Part shown: in pieces, positions 51,156-60,211 of the stretch
How positions within the stretch are numbered: the first letter of the stretch is position 1
How the letters are laid out: each line of letters begins with the position of its first letter
Origin: Kaistia sp. 32K
GTDB taxonomy: Bacteria; Pseudomonadota; Alphaproteobacteria; Rhizobiales; Kaistiaceae
Reading direction: 5' to 3'
DNA: 64,000 nucleotides
NCBI RefSeq assembly: GCF_016629525.1
Contig: NZ_AP024269.1
Coordinates: forward strand, 186,001-250,000
Notes under the pieces: generated by a model
What the model was told of the DNA's origin: nothing
The model's input: the letters and a program-made list of their open reading frames with translations, nothing else
The model's database searches: none
Made by a program: the position numbers and the translations under genes

Positions 51156-54100
51156 TTACTCGGCGGCGATCCGCATTTCCTTGGTAAGCGCGGGCAGCGG
51201 CGGCTCGTGCTCGGTCTCGCCCTCGTCCGCCTCGTTGGGGGCGAAGGCGCGATGGAAGAGATGGCCGACCAGCTTCGAGAGGTCGTCCATGATCGTGTAG
51301 ACGGACGGGATGAAGACCAGCGACAGGATCGTCGACAGGAACAGGCCGCCCATCACCGCGATCGCCATCGGCGCGCGGAACTCGCCGCCTTCGCCGAGCG
51401 CCAGCGCCGCCGGCAGCATGCCGGCGCCCATGGCGATCGTCGTCATGACGATCGGCCGCGCCCGCTTGCGGCCGGCATCGATGATCGCCTCCTTGCGGTC
51501 CATGCCGTGCTTGACCTGCTCGACGGCGAAGTCGACCAGCATGATCGCGTTCTTGGTGACGATGCCCATCAGCATCAGCATGCCGATGATGACAGGCATC
51601 GAGAACGCGTTGTTGGTCAGGAGCAGCGCCGCCACCACGCCGCCGATCGAGAGCGGCAGCGAGGCGAGGATGGTCAGCGGCTGGAACACGCTGTTGAACA
51701 GGACGATCAGCACGACGAAGACCAGCAGGATGCCGGAGCCCATGGCGACGCCGAAGGCGGAGAACACCTCGGCCTGCGCCTCGGCATCGCCCGTATCCTG
51801 CAGGCGGACGCCGGCGGGGAAGTTCTTGACGACGTCCATCGTCTTGATCCGCTCGGTGCCCTGGCCGGAGGTGAAGCCGTGCGCCATGTCGGTGCCGACC
51901 TTGACCAGTCGTTCGCGGTCATAGCGCTCGATCGTCGCAGGACCCTGGCCGAAGCCGACATTGGCGACGGTCGAGAGCGGCACCGAGCCGCCGGCCGGCA
52001 GCGGCACGCGCAGCGCCGACAGCACCGAGAGATCGGAGCGGGCGACGCGGTCGAGCTCGACGCGGATCGGAACCTGGCGGCCGTCCACGGTGAACTTGGC
52101 CAAGTTGGCGTCGGCGTCGCCGGTGGTTGCGACGCGGATGGTCTCCGAGATGCGGTCCGGCGCGATGCCGAGCGCCGAGGCCTCGTCGAGCTTCGGCACG
52201 ATGCGGATTTCCGGCCGGGCGAAGGAGGAGAGCGCGACCGGGTTCAGGAACATCGGGTCGGCCTTCATCGCCGCCTCGAGATCGCCCGACGCCTTGGCGA
52301 CGACGTCGCCGTCCTTGCCGGTGACGGCGATCGTCGTCTCGCGGTCGCCGCGCTCGTTGACGACGTAGAAGCGGATGTCGGGAATGCCGGCGAGCACGTT
52401 GGCGACGAGCGGCTTCATGTCCTTCTGGCTGACAGTACGCTCTGCCTTCGGCACCAGCTCGAGGATGACGGCGGCGCGCCGCGTCTCCAGCGTGCCGGTC
52501 GGCGAGGTGCCGCCCATGACGAAGACGCTGCGGATCTGCGGCAGGGTGCGCAGCGCCGAGGCGATCTTGTCGGTGGTGAGGGTGGTCTCGGCGAGACCGG
52601 TTCCCGGCGGCAGCTCGACCGAGACGGCAAGCCGGCCCTCGTCGCCCTCGGGGATGAATTCCGAGGGCAGCAGGCCGGTCGCCCAGATCGAGCCGGCGAA
52701 CGTGGCGATACCGGCGGCGAGCGTCACCCAGCGCATGCCGCGGGCGAGCGTCGCCTTGAGCAGGCTCGTATAGAGACGCATGACGAGGCCGTCATGCTCC
52801 TCGGCCGGATGCGGCTGGCCGAGCCAGGCGCGCACCAGCGCGAAGCCGGCGGCGATCGCCAGCGCATAGAGCGCGATCCGGGTCCAGCCGATCGCGGTGA
52901 CCCGCTCGGCGAGCGTGCCGAGCAGCGGCACGCCGACGAGGCCCTCGCCGGTGATTTCCAGCACCAGCGCGCCGAGGCCGATCACCACCGCGACCGGGAT
53001 CACGGCGCGCAGCTTGCGGCCGAGATCGTTGCGGAAGCCCTGATAGACCGGCTCGCCGTCCGAGCCGTCGCCGGCATAGGGCGTGCGCATGAAATAGGCG
53101 GCCATCATCGGCGTGATCAGGCGGGCGACGAGCAGCGAAAAGAACACGGCGATCGCAACCGTCAGGCCGAACTGCTTGAAGTACTGGCCGGCGATGCCGC
53201 CCATGAACGAGACCGGGGCGAAGATCGCCATGATCGTCGTCGAGATGGCGATGACGGCGAGACCGATCTCGTCGGCGGCCTCCAGCGCCGCCCGATAGGG
53301 CTTCTTGCCCATGCGGGTATGGCGGACGATGTTCTCGATCTCGACGATGGCGTCATCGACAAGGATGCCGGTGACGAGCGTGATGCCGAGCAGGCTGACG
53401 AGGTTGAGCGAGAAGCCCAGCATCGACAGCGCCCAGAAGGTCGGGATCGCCGAAAGCGGCAGCGCGACGGCCGCGACCAGCGTCGCCCGCCAGTCGCGCA
53501 GGAACAAGAGCACGACGAGGATGGCCAGGATGGCGCCCTCGTAGAGCGTGTCCATCGCGCTTTCATAATTGCCGTAGGTGTAGTGGACGGTGTTGTCGAT
53601 GATCGAGAAGGAGACGTCCGGATTGGCGGCGCCGATCTCGGCGATCTTGGCGTTGACGACGTCGGCGACCGAGGCATCGCTGGCGCCCTTGGCGCGATAG
53701 ACGGCGAGCGCCACGACCGGCTTGCCGTCGAGGCGGGCGAAGGACTTCGGCTCCTCCCAATGGTCCTCGACCGTGCCGAGATTGCCGAGCCGGACCTCGC
53801 GGCCGCCGGAGATGACGATCCGCGCATTGGCGAGATCCTCGATCGACTTGGCGCCGGCCAGCGTGCGGATGGTCTGTTCCTGGTTGCCGACCTCGCTTTT
53901 GCCGCCGGCGAGATCGACATTGGTGATCTGAAGCTGGCGGTTGACGTCGGCGGCGGTGACGCCGAGCGCCATCAGCCGGTCCGGATCGAGGCGGATCTGG
54001 ATCTCGCGGGTGACGCCGCCCATGCGCTCGACCCGGCCGACGCCCTTCAGCGCCTGCAGGTCGCGGATGACCTGGTCGTCGATGAACCAGGAGAGCTGCT

Positions 54101-54557
54101 CCGGCGACAGCGTCGGCGCCAGCGCGCCATAGGTCAGGATCGACTGGGCCTCGACGTCGATGCGCTGGATGATCGGCTCGTCGACGGTCTTGGGCAGGTC
54201 GCCGCGGATCTTGGCGATGGCGTCCTTGACGTCGTTCAGCGCGCGGTCGGTGTTGACCTCAAGCCGGAATTCGATGGCGGTCGAGGACTGGCCGTCGGTG
54301 ATGGTCGAACTGACATGCTTGACTCCGGTGATCGACGCGACGGCGTCCTCCACCTTCTTGGTGACCTGCGTCTCCAGCTCGGCCGGCGCGGTGCCGGCAT
54401 CGGTGACGTTGACCGAGATCAGCGGCACGTCGATGTTGGGGAAGCGCGTGATCGGCAGTCCCATGAACGAGACGATGCCGAAGGCGCACAGCACGACGAA
54501 CAGCAGGATGGGCGGAACCGGATTGCGGATCGCCCAGGCGGAAAAGTTCCAGCTCAT
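51156..54557 (-). CDS. RND (HAE1/AcrB-like) multidrug efflux permease
   Basis: 1133 residues with twelve helices and two large periplasmic loops. N-terminus FSAWAIRNPVPPILLFVVLCAFGIVSFMGLPITRFPNID; TM4 carries VTGILVDDAIVEIENI, with the proton-relay Asp pair; the second half has LMGIVTKNAIMLVDFAVEQ. It is about 90 residues longer than AcrB, because of extra sequence with helices near 505-600. It exports hydrophobic compounds by proton antiport with the adaptor encoded 5' of it (4-base overlap). An outer membrane channel gene is not present here. Confidence 0.9.
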   Translation of the reverse strand: MSWNFSAWAIRNPVPPILLFVVLCAFGIVSFMGLPITRFPNIDVPLISVNVTDAGTAPAELETQVTKKVEDAVASITGVKHVSSTITDGQSSTAIEFRLEVNTDRALNDVKDAIAKIRGDLPKTVDEPIIQRIDVEAQSILTYGALAPTLSPEQLSWFIDDQVIRDLQALKGVGRVERMGGVTREIQIRLDPDRLMALGVTAADVNRQLQITNVDLAGGKSEVGNQEQTIRTLAGAKSIEDLANARIVISGGREVRLGNLGTVEDHWEEPKSFARLDGKPVVALAVYRAKGASDASVADVVNAKIAEIGAANPDVSFSIIDNTVHYTYGNYESAMDTLYEGAILAILVVLLFLRDWRATLVAAVALPLSAIPTFWALSMLGFSLNLVSLLGITLVTGILVDDAIVEIENIVRHTRMGKKPYRAALEAADEIGLAVIAISTTIMAIFAPVSFMGGIAGQYFKQFGLTVAIAVFFSLLVARLITPMMAAYFMRTPYAGDGSDGEPVYQGFRNDLGRKLRAVIPVAVVIGLGALVLEITGEGLVGVPLLGTLAERVTAIGWTRIALYALAIAAGFALVRAWLGQPHPAEEHDGLVMRLYTSLLKATLARGMRWVTLAAGIATFAGSIWATGLLPSEFIPEGDEGRLAVSVELPPGTGLAETTLTTDKIASALRTLPQIRSVFVMGGTSPTGTLETRRAAVILELVPKAERTVSQKDMKPLVANVLAGIPDIRFYVVNERGDRETTIAVTGKDGDVVAKASGDLEAAMKADPMFLNPVALSSFARPEIRIVPKLDEASALGIAPDRISETIRVATTGDADANLAKFTVDGRQVPIRVELDRVARSDLSVLSALRVPLPAGGSVPLSTVANVGFGQGPATIERYDRERLVKVGTDMAHGFTSGQGTERIKTMDVVKNFPAGVRLQDTGDAEAQAEVFSAFGVAMGSGILLVFVVLIVLFNSVFQPLTILASLPLSIGGVVAALLLTNNAFSMPVIIGMLMLMGIVTKNAIMLVDFAVEQVKHGMDRKEAIIDAGRKRARPIVMTTIAMGAGMLPAALALGEGGEFRAPMAIAVMGGLFLSTILSLVFIPSVYTIMDDLSKLVGHLFHRAFAPNEADEGETEHEPPLPALTKEMRIAAE

Positions 54558-55783
54558 CCCTTCGCTCCCTCGCTCTGCTTGGCCTCGCCTTGCGCCTCGA
54601 CCGCGGTGACGGCGTCGCCGTCGCGCACGAACGTCCCGGCGCGCAGCACGACCGCCTCGCCGAGGGCAATGCCTTCCACGACCTCGACCATGCCCTTGCC
54701 GGAAATGCCGGTCTTGATCGGGCGGGTCTGGATCTTGCCGTCGACGACGACCTGCGCCGTCGCCTCGCCGGCTGTGGTGACGACGGCCGAGACGGGAATG
54801 CTCACGCTTTCGCGGCGGGCCAACTCGACCGTGCCGCGCGCGAAGGCGCCGGCGCTGACCTTGGCGCCCGCGGGCAGGGCGACGCGCAGCCGGCCGAGCC
54901 GGCTCGCATCGTCGATCTTCGGCGAGACGAGCCGCACGGAGCCCTGGATGCCTTCGGAGATGCCCGGCACCGTGATCGTCACCGGCTGGCCGACGGCGAT
55001 CTGCGAGAGCTCGGCTTCCGGCACCTGCGCCTGCAGTTCGATGGCGCCGTCCTCGGCGAGGCGGAACAGCGGCTCGCCGCCGCCGGAGACGATGGCGCCG
55101 ATGCGGGCCGAGCGCGACAGCACCAGGCCGTCGGTCGGGGCCTTGATCTCGGTCTTGGTGACGCGCAGCAGCAGCTCGCGGCGCTGCGCCTCGGTCAGTG
55201 CCTTGTCGGCCTCGGCGAGCGCCAGGCCCTGGGTGGCGGCGTCGCGGCGGGCGGCGGCGGTCTTCGCCGTCGATTCACGCACGTCGAGCGCGTCCTGGGC
55301 GACGATGCCTTTGGTCTTCAGCGACTGGCCGCGATCGAAGGCGGCGTTGGCCTGCGCCTCGATGGCGGTCGCCTCGGCGATCTGGCTCTTCGCCTGCGCG
55401 ATCGCCGCGTCGTTGCGGGCGAGCGACGAGGCGTTCTGGGCGAGCTGGACGTCGAGCGTATCGGTCGACAGGCGGGCGAGCACCTGGCCCGCCTTGACGT
55501 GGTCGCCTTCCTCCGCCGCGAGCTCGGTCAGCCGGTAGCCGTCGAGATCGACGCCGACGAGCACTTCCTCGCGCGGCACCAGCGAGCCGACGACGATCGC
55601 CGTCTGGACGATTTCCTTGCGCGCGGCGGGGACGACGGTGATGGCCGGCGGCTTCGGCGCCGCGGGGGCGGGGGCCGGCTCGTTGGCGGCGGCGGGGAAC
55701 ATCGAGTCCGGCAGCGCCAGCGCTCCGGCGGCGATGGCGGCGACGAAGGCGGCCGAGGCCGCGAGGCGGGTCATGCGCTTCAT
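54554..55783 (-). CDS. RND efflux periplasmic adaptor (membrane fusion protein)
   Basis: 409 residues. N-terminal signal or anchor MKRMTRLAASAAFVAAIAAGALALP; lipoyl-like halves VGVDLDGYRLTELAAEEGDHVKAGQVLARL and IKAPTDGLVLSRSARIGAIVSGGGEPLFRLAEDG; an alpha-hairpin between (about 120-190); beta-barrel SQIAVGQPVTITVPG. It is the second gene of the tetR-adaptor-pump operon and bridges the pump to an outer membrane channel. Confidence 0.9.
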   Translation of the reverse strand: MKRMTRLAASAAFVAAIAAGALALPDSMFPAAANEPAPAPAAPKPPAITVVPAARKEIVQTAIVVGSLVPREEVLVGVDLDGYRLTELAAEEGDHVKAGQVLARLSTDTLDVQLAQNASSLARNDAAIAQAKSQIAEATAIEAQANAAFDRGQSLKTKGIVAQDALDVRESTAKTAAARRDAATQGLALAEADKALTEAQRRELLLRVTKTEIKAPTDGLVLSRSARIGAIVSGGGEPLFRLAEDGAIELQAQVPEAELSQIAVGQPVTITVPGISEGIQGSVRLVSPKIDDASRLGRLRVALPAGAKVSAGAFARGTVELARRESVSIPVSAVVTTAGEATAQVVVDGKIQTRPIKTGISGKGMVEVVEGIALGEAVVLRAGTFVRDGDAVTAVEAQGEAKQSEGAKG

Positions 55784-55856
55784 GGTTTGTCTGGCCGCGG
55801 GGGCGGCCTCCTCTGGTCATGCAGACAAGGGCGGTCTCATGCCGCCGTCAGGTCGC

Positions 55857-56486
55857 TCAGGCTTTCAATCCCAGGACACCCGCGAGTAGCCGCCGCAGCA
55901 GCGGCTCGACGCGGGGCAGTGTCAGGTCAGGGTCGTTGATCTGGCGCAGGGCGATGCCGTCGACGGCGGCCTGGATCAGGCTGATCGTGGCATCGAGGTC
56001 CTCGATCGGGGGCATCTCGCCCTTCTCGATCGATTCCACGAAGATCTCGCGCATGATGTCGCGGACGCTCTCGTCGATCTTGGCGAAGCGCTTGCCGATC
56101 TCGGTGTTGCGCAGGCTCTCGGCGCTGATCTCGGCCATCAGCTCGCAGGCGCCGGGATCGCGCATATAGGCGAAATAGCCCATGGCGCAGTGCATCATCC
56201 GGTTGAGCAGCGGGGCGGAGCCGCGCATCGTCTCGATCAGCTCGGCCGCGCCGCAGCGCTCGTCCTGGGCGATCGCCTCGATGATCGCTTCCTTGGAGGG
56301 GAAGTAGCGATAGAGACCGCCCGGGCTCATCTTCGCCTCGGCGCAGATCTCCTGCATCGACGCGCCGCGAAAGCCGGAGCGCGCGAAGCAGGTGCGCGCC
56401 GCGTCGAGGATCTGGCTCCGCCGGGCATCCTGCACGCTTTCGCGGACGGGCGTTTCGGCGGGATCGGGATGGACAAGAGCCGTCAT
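55857..56486 (-). CDS. TetR/AcrR family repressor of the RND efflux operon
   Basis: 209 residues. HTH at about 20-65 (RRSQILDAARTCFARSGFRGASMQEICAEAKMSPGGLYRYFPSKEAIIEAI), then a variable ligand-binding domain. Start ATG 56486 (MTALVHPDPAE). It is the first gene on the efflux transcript (73 bases before the adaptor), so it probably represses its own operon until an efflux substrate binds. Confidence 0.85.
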   Translation of the reverse strand: MTALVHPDPAETPVRESVQDARRSQILDAARTCFARSGFRGASMQEICAEAKMSPGGLYRYFPSKEAIIEAIAQDERCGAAELIETMRGSAPLLNRMMHCAMGYFAYMRDPGACELMAEISAESLRNTEIGKRFAKIDESVRDIMREIFVESIEKGEMPPIEDLDATISLIQAAVDGIALRQINDPDLTLPRVEPLLRRLLAGVLGLKA

Positions 56487-56503
56487 GGGCACCCACAAAA
56501 CAT

Positions 56504-56519
56504 GCGAATGAATGTTCGC
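56504..56519. promoter_or_regulatory. Candidate TetR operator
   Basis: GCGAA-TGAATG-TTCGC is an inverted repeat with 5-bp arms, located 18 bases before the tetR start codon. Short palindromes with GAATGAATG are common for AcrR-like repressors. Binding is inferred from position. Confidence 0.45.
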
Positions 56520-56770
56520 TCGCAGCAGATGCGGGGGATGTGCCGTTAAGTCAAGGTAAGCTGGGAAGAGTCTCTGGCGATTTTTTCGTCGCCGCCGTCG
56601 ATTTTGTTCGGGACGGGGAAATTTGCGGCAAATCCGCCACAGATCCCGGGCCCGAAGGGTGACGGCAATCCCGCCAAGCCGGTTCCTCGGCAGGAACCGG
56701 AAGCATGCCCCGACGGAAGGTTGGGTCGCGCCCGGCGTTTTTCAAGCACCGATCGCCCGGAGATTTTCGA

Positions 56771-56831
56771 GCGAAGGGAACGCCGGTTCGCGTCGGGAAA
56801 GCGCGAATGAACAAAATGCTGGAGCCGTCAG
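56771..56831. repeat. Dispersed Rhizobiales intergenic repeat, copy 2
   Basis: ATTTTCGAGCGAAG, then CCGGTTCGCGT, then GGAAAGCGCG and AACAAAATG align with the copy at 16203-16266; the centre differs. Confidence 0.5.
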
Positions 56832-56937
56832 GCGTTTCCATGGAACGCTGACGGCTCTAGACAGAAACGACCGCCTTCGAAGCAGCGCGCAGACGCGGCT
56901 CGGGGAGCGGGGAAGAGATGCCTCGGGAGGCGACGGG

Positions 56938-57942
56938 ATGGAGACGATCGACCGCGAGCTCGCGGCGTGGCTGGTGCGCGCCGGCCTGGTGGAGGAAGGC
57001 GCTCCCATGGTGGCGGAACCGCTGACCGGCGGCGTCGCGTCCGACATCTGGCGGATCGAGGCGGGAGGCCGGCGTTTCGCGGTGAAGCGGGCGCTGGCGA
57101 AGCTCCGCGTGGCGCGCGACTGGCGGGCGCCGGTCTCGCGCAACGGCAACGAGGTGGAATGGCTGCTGACGGCGGGCCGCATCGCGCCCGACGCCGTGCC
57201 GCATATCCTGGCGCATGACGCCGGCATCGGCGCCTTCGCCATGGATTACCTGAAGCCGGAGGATCATCCGGTCTGGAAGGCGGAGCTCCGCGCCGGCCGC
57301 GCCGATCCGGCCTTTGCCGCCGCCGTTGGACGGACGATCGCCGCGATCCACGCGGCGACGGCGCATTCGGCCGAATGCGCCGCCCGCTTCGACACCGACG
57401 CGATCTTCCACTCGATCCGGCTCGAGCCCTATCTCGAGGCGACCGCCGAGGCGCATCCGGATCTCGCGCCCGCGCTGATGGCGCTGTCGCGCGAGACGCT
57501 GGCGACCAAGATCGCGCTGGTGCATGGCGATGTCAGCCCGAAGAACATCCTGGTCAGGCCGAAGGGACCGGTGTTCCTCGACGCCGAATGCGCCTGGTAT
57601 GGCGACCCGGCCTTCGACCTCGCCTTCTGCCTGAACCACATGCTGCTGAAATGCCTCTGGGTTCCGGCCTCCCGCGCCGCCTATCTCGCCTGCTTCGACG
57701 CGCTCGCCGGCGCCTATCTCGATGCGGCCCGCTGGGAACCGCGGGAAAAAATCGAGGCGCGCGCCGCCCGCCTGCTGCCGGGGCTGCTGCTCGCCCGCGT
57801 CGATGGCAAGTCGCCGGCCGAATACATCACGAGCGACGAGGACAAGGCGCGGGTACGCCGCGTCGCCCGTCCGCTCATCGCCACCCCGCCGACGACGCTC
57901 GCCGCCATCCGCGACGCCTGGGAAGAGGAAATTTCGCAGTGA
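56938..57942 (+). CDS. Aminoglycoside phosphotransferase-fold small-molecule kinase
   Basis: 334 residues. The APH/choline-kinase fold is shown by LTGGVASDIWRIEAGGRRFAVKRAL (ATP-binding loop and Lys), the catalytic loop VHGDVSPKNILV (D198 as base, Asn for Mg) and FLDAECAWYGDPAFDLAF (Mg-binding Asp). The conserved NGNEVEWL and ITSDEDKARVR resemble the MtnK/homoserine-type kinases rather than antibiotic resistance enzymes. ATG 56938 has GGGAGG 7 nt upstream; the longer upstream frame is not conserved-looking. It overlaps the enolase-like gene by 4 bases (GTGA), so the two products very probably act in sequence. The substrate is unknown. Confidence 0.8.
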   Translation: METIDRELAAWLVRAGLVEEGAPMVAEPLTGGVASDIWRIEAGGRRFAVKRALAKLRVARDWRAPVSRNGNEVEWLLTAGRIAPDAVPHILAHDAGIGAFAMDYLKPEDHPVWKAELRAGRADPAFAAAVGRTIAAIHAATAHSAECAARFDTDAIFHSIRLEPYLEATAEAHPDLAPALMALSRETLATKIALVHGDVSPKNILVRPKGPVFLDAECAWYGDPAFDLAFCLNHMLLKCLWVPASRAAYLACFDALAGAYLDAARWEPREKIEARAARLLPGLLLARVDGKSPAEYITSDEDKARVRRVARPLIATPPTTLAAIRDAWEEEISQ

Positions 57943-59231
57943 ACGACACGACAATCAGCAAGGTCATCGGCCGCCGGGTCTGGGATTCGCGCGGCCGGCC
58001 GACGGTCGAGACGGAGATCCACACCGCTTCCGGCGCCGTCGGCCGCGCCATCGCGCCGGCCGGCGCCTCGACCGGCACCGGCGAGGCGGTCGACCTCCGC
58101 GACGGCGGCGCGCGTTTCGGCGGCCAGGACGTCACCCGCGCCGTCGCCTCGGTGCAGGGCGAGATCGCGCGGGCGCTCGCCGGCATGGATGCCGCCGACC
58201 AGGCCGGCATCGACGCGGCGCTGATCGCGCTCGACGGCACGCCGAACAAGGGCCGGCTCGGCGGCAACGCGCTGATCGCGACCTCGATGGCGGTGCTGCA
58301 CGCGGCAGCGGCGGCGTCGGGCGCGCCGCTCTGGCATTATCTAGCGGCGGGCAACAAGGTCCGCATCCCGGTGCCCGAGATCCAGATTTTTGGCGGCGGC
58401 GCGCATGCGGCGCGGCGCGTCGACGTGCAGGACTTCATGCTGATCTGCCCGGGCGCTTCCTCCTTCGCCCAGGCGCTCGACTGGACGGCCGAGGTCTATC
58501 GCGCCGCCGGCCTCCGGATGAAGAAGGCCGGCAAGCTGCAGGGCGTCGCCGACGAGGGCGGCTTCTGGCCGGCCTTCAATTCCAATGAGGAAGCGCTCGA
58601 CGCGCTGGTCGGCGCCATCACCGACGCCGGCTTCGCGCCGGGCGCGGATGTCGGCATCTCGCTCGACATCGCCGCCTCCGAATTCGGCCGAAACGGCCGC
58701 TACAGACTGGCGCTGGACGACCGCGAGCTCGATACGGGAGGCATGATCGACCTGCTCGGCGGCTGGCTCGACGCCTATCCGATCTTGTCGATCGAGGATC
58801 CCGTCGCCGAGGACGACGAGGCCGGCTTCCTCGCCTTCACGGAGCGCTATGGCGACCGCTGCCAGGTGATCGGCGACGACTATCTGGTCACCAACGCAGC
58901 GCGCGTCGAGGCGGCGGCGGCCAAGGGCTCGGCGACCGCCGTGCTGGTCAAGCCGAACCAGGCCGGCACGGTCACCGAGACCAGGGCGGCGCTGGAGGCC
59001 GGCAAGAAGGCCGGTTTCGGCACCATCGTTTCGGCCCGCTCCGGCGAGACGGAGGATGTCACCATCGTGCATCTCGCCGTCGGCTGGGACGCCGGGCAGT
59101 TCAAGGTCGGCTCGTTCTCGCGTTCCGAGCGGATGGCGAAGTGGAACGAGATGCTGCGCGTCGAGGAAGCGCTCGGCGCCGAGGCGGTCTATGCCGGCCC
59201 CGCGGCGCTCGGCCTGCGCAAGGCGGTCTGA
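57939..59231 (+). CDS. Enolase paralogue with altered active site
   Basis: 430 residues, full length for enolase. Conserved: SRGRPTVETE, PAGASTG, DEGGFWP (general-acid Glu region), SLDIAASEF, SIEDP and GDDYLVTN (Mg ligands), LVKPNQAGT (Lys345 equivalent) and GQFKVGS (Lys396 equivalent). Changed (yeast numbering): Glu168 is Asp165 (VQDFM for IQEFM), His373 is Ala366 (VSARSGETED for VSHRSGETED), and GGEHA is GGGAHA while His159 is kept. Magnesium and proton abstraction remain possible, but the 2-phosphoglycerate pocket is changed, so it is unlikely to be the glycolytic enolase. The GTG start overlaps the kinase stop. It probably dehydrates a phosphorylated hydroxy acid made by that kinase. Confidence 0.8.
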   Translation: MNDTTISKVIGRRVWDSRGRPTVETEIHTASGAVGRAIAPAGASTGTGEAVDLRDGGARFGGQDVTRAVASVQGEIARALAGMDAADQAGIDAALIALDGTPNKGRLGGNALIATSMAVLHAAAAASGAPLWHYLAAGNKVRIPVPEIQIFGGGAHAARRVDVQDFMLICPGASSFAQALDWTAEVYRAAGLRMKKAGKLQGVADEGGFWPAFNSNEEALDALVGAITDAGFAPGADVGISLDIAASEFGRNGRYRLALDDRELDTGGMIDLLGGWLDAYPILSIEDPVAEDDEAGFLAFTERYGDRCQVIGDDYLVTNAARVEAAAAKGSATAVLVKPNQAGTVTETRAALEAGKKAGFGTIVSARSGETEDVTIVHLAVGWDAGQFKVGSFSRSERMAKWNEMLRVEEALGAEAVYAGPAALGLRKAV

Positions 59232-59245
59232 GACGACAAAAGAAA

Positions 59246-59273
59246 GCCTCCGGCCCGCTGCCGGGTCGGAGGC
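59246..59273. terminator. Hairpin terminator between converging enolase-like and SDR genes
   Basis: A 12-bp stem (59246-59257 with 59262-59273, one G-T pair) around CTGC. It is flanked by an A-rich left side (ACAAAAGAAA) and TTCTTTC on the right, so it can act in both directions. Confidence 0.75.
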
Positions 59274-59295
59274 TTCTTTCAAAAAAGCGGCGCGA

Positions 59296-60045
59296 TCAGT
59301 ACGTCGCGCGGCCGCCCGAGAGGTCGAACACGGCGCCGGTGGTGAAGGAGCATTCTTCGCTGGCGAGCCAGGTCAGGATCGCGGCGGCTTCCTCGACGGT
59401 GCCGAAGCGGCCCATCGGGATCTTCGACAGCATGTAGTCGATATGCGCCTGGCTGACCTGCTTCAGGATCGGCGTGTCGATCGTCGCCGGGGTAATGGCG
59501 TTGACGGTGATGTTGTCCTTGGCGAGTTCCTTGCCGAGCGACTTGGTGAGGCCGATCACCGCCGCCTTCGAGGCGGAATAGGCCGAGGCGGTCGGGTTGC
59601 CTTCCTTGCCGGCGATCGAGGCGACGTTGACGATGCGGCCATAGCCGTTCTTCTGCATCAGGGGCGCGACGAAGCGATTGCAATAGAACAGGCCGTGCAC
59701 GTTGATGTCGAAGACGCGCTGCCATTCGTCGATCGGGTAGTCGACGACGAGGGCGTTCTTGCCGGCGACGCCGGCCGAGCAGATCAGGATGTCGATCTTG
59801 CCGAGATGGCCTTCGGCGGTCTTGGCGGCGGCCTCGACCTGATCGGGCTTGGAGATGTCGAGCTTGACGCCATGCGCCTGCGGGCCGAGGGCTGCCTTGG
59901 CGGCTTCGATCCGCTCAGCGTCTACGTCCCAGAGACAAACCGTTCCGCCCTCGGAAACAATGCGCTCGGCCGTCTTGAAACCGATGCCCGACGCGCCGCC
60001 CGTCACGATCGCGCCACGGCCGGAAAAACGCTTGATATCTGCCAT
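59296..60045 (-). CDS. Short-chain dehydrogenase/reductase
   Basis: 249 residues, classical SDR. Cofactor motif GAIVTGGASGIGFKTA (TGxxxGIG), NNAG-equivalent ICSAGVAG, catalytic NVASIAG and YSASKAAV (Ser-Tyr-Lys). The acidic residue in LWDVDAER after strand 2 suggests NAD preference. Start ATG 60045 (MADIKRFSG). It converges with the enolase-like gene, so it is not in that operon, although a shared pathway is possible. Confidence 0.85.
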   Translation of the reverse strand: MADIKRFSGRGAIVTGGASGIGFKTAERIVSEGGTVCLWDVDAERIEAAKAALGPQAHGVKLDISKPDQVEAAAKTAEGHLGKIDILICSAGVAGKNALVVDYPIDEWQRVFDINVHGLFYCNRFVAPLMQKNGYGRIVNVASIAGKEGNPTASAYSASKAAVIGLTKSLGKELAKDNITVNAITPATIDTPILKQVSQAHIDYMLSKIPMGRFGTVEEAAAILTWLASEECSFTTGAVFDLSGGRATY

Positions 60046-60211
60046 TCGTCTTCTCTTCCCTCTTCGCGCGGCTCGGCCGCGCACCTTCGCGGTGGCGATA
60101 CTGGTAAGGGGGAGCGGGTCATCAGACAACTGGTTTCCGCATGGCCGCAGTGGCGATCGGTTGGCGATCGCTTATAAGAGCGTCATCTTCCCTGCTTTCA
60201 GGACTTGGCTC

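Larger units (their letters stand above)
56487..56937. other. Intergenic region with TetR operator candidate, hairpin and repeat
   Basis: 451 bases. From the left: the operator candidate at 56504-56519; a T-rich tract at about 56581-56588; a perfect hairpin CCGGTTCCT-CGGC-AGGAACCGG (56679-56700); copy 2 of the Rhizobiales intergenic repeat (56771-56831); and an imperfect long inverted repeat flanked by AGCCGTCA/TGACGGCT (56823-56856). GGGAGG before the kinase gene lies at 56925-56930. No ORF with coding character was found. Confidence 0.45.

Noticed and set aside
50955..55538. 1527-codon plus-strand ORF
   Set aside because: It is antisense to the RND pump and adaptor, both with clear motifs on the other strand. 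Its composition is a mirror of a high-GC coding frame.
60046..60211. FMN riboswitch before the RibBA-type gene
   Set aside because: The conserved RFN-element blocks and junctions could not be found in the 166-base leader.
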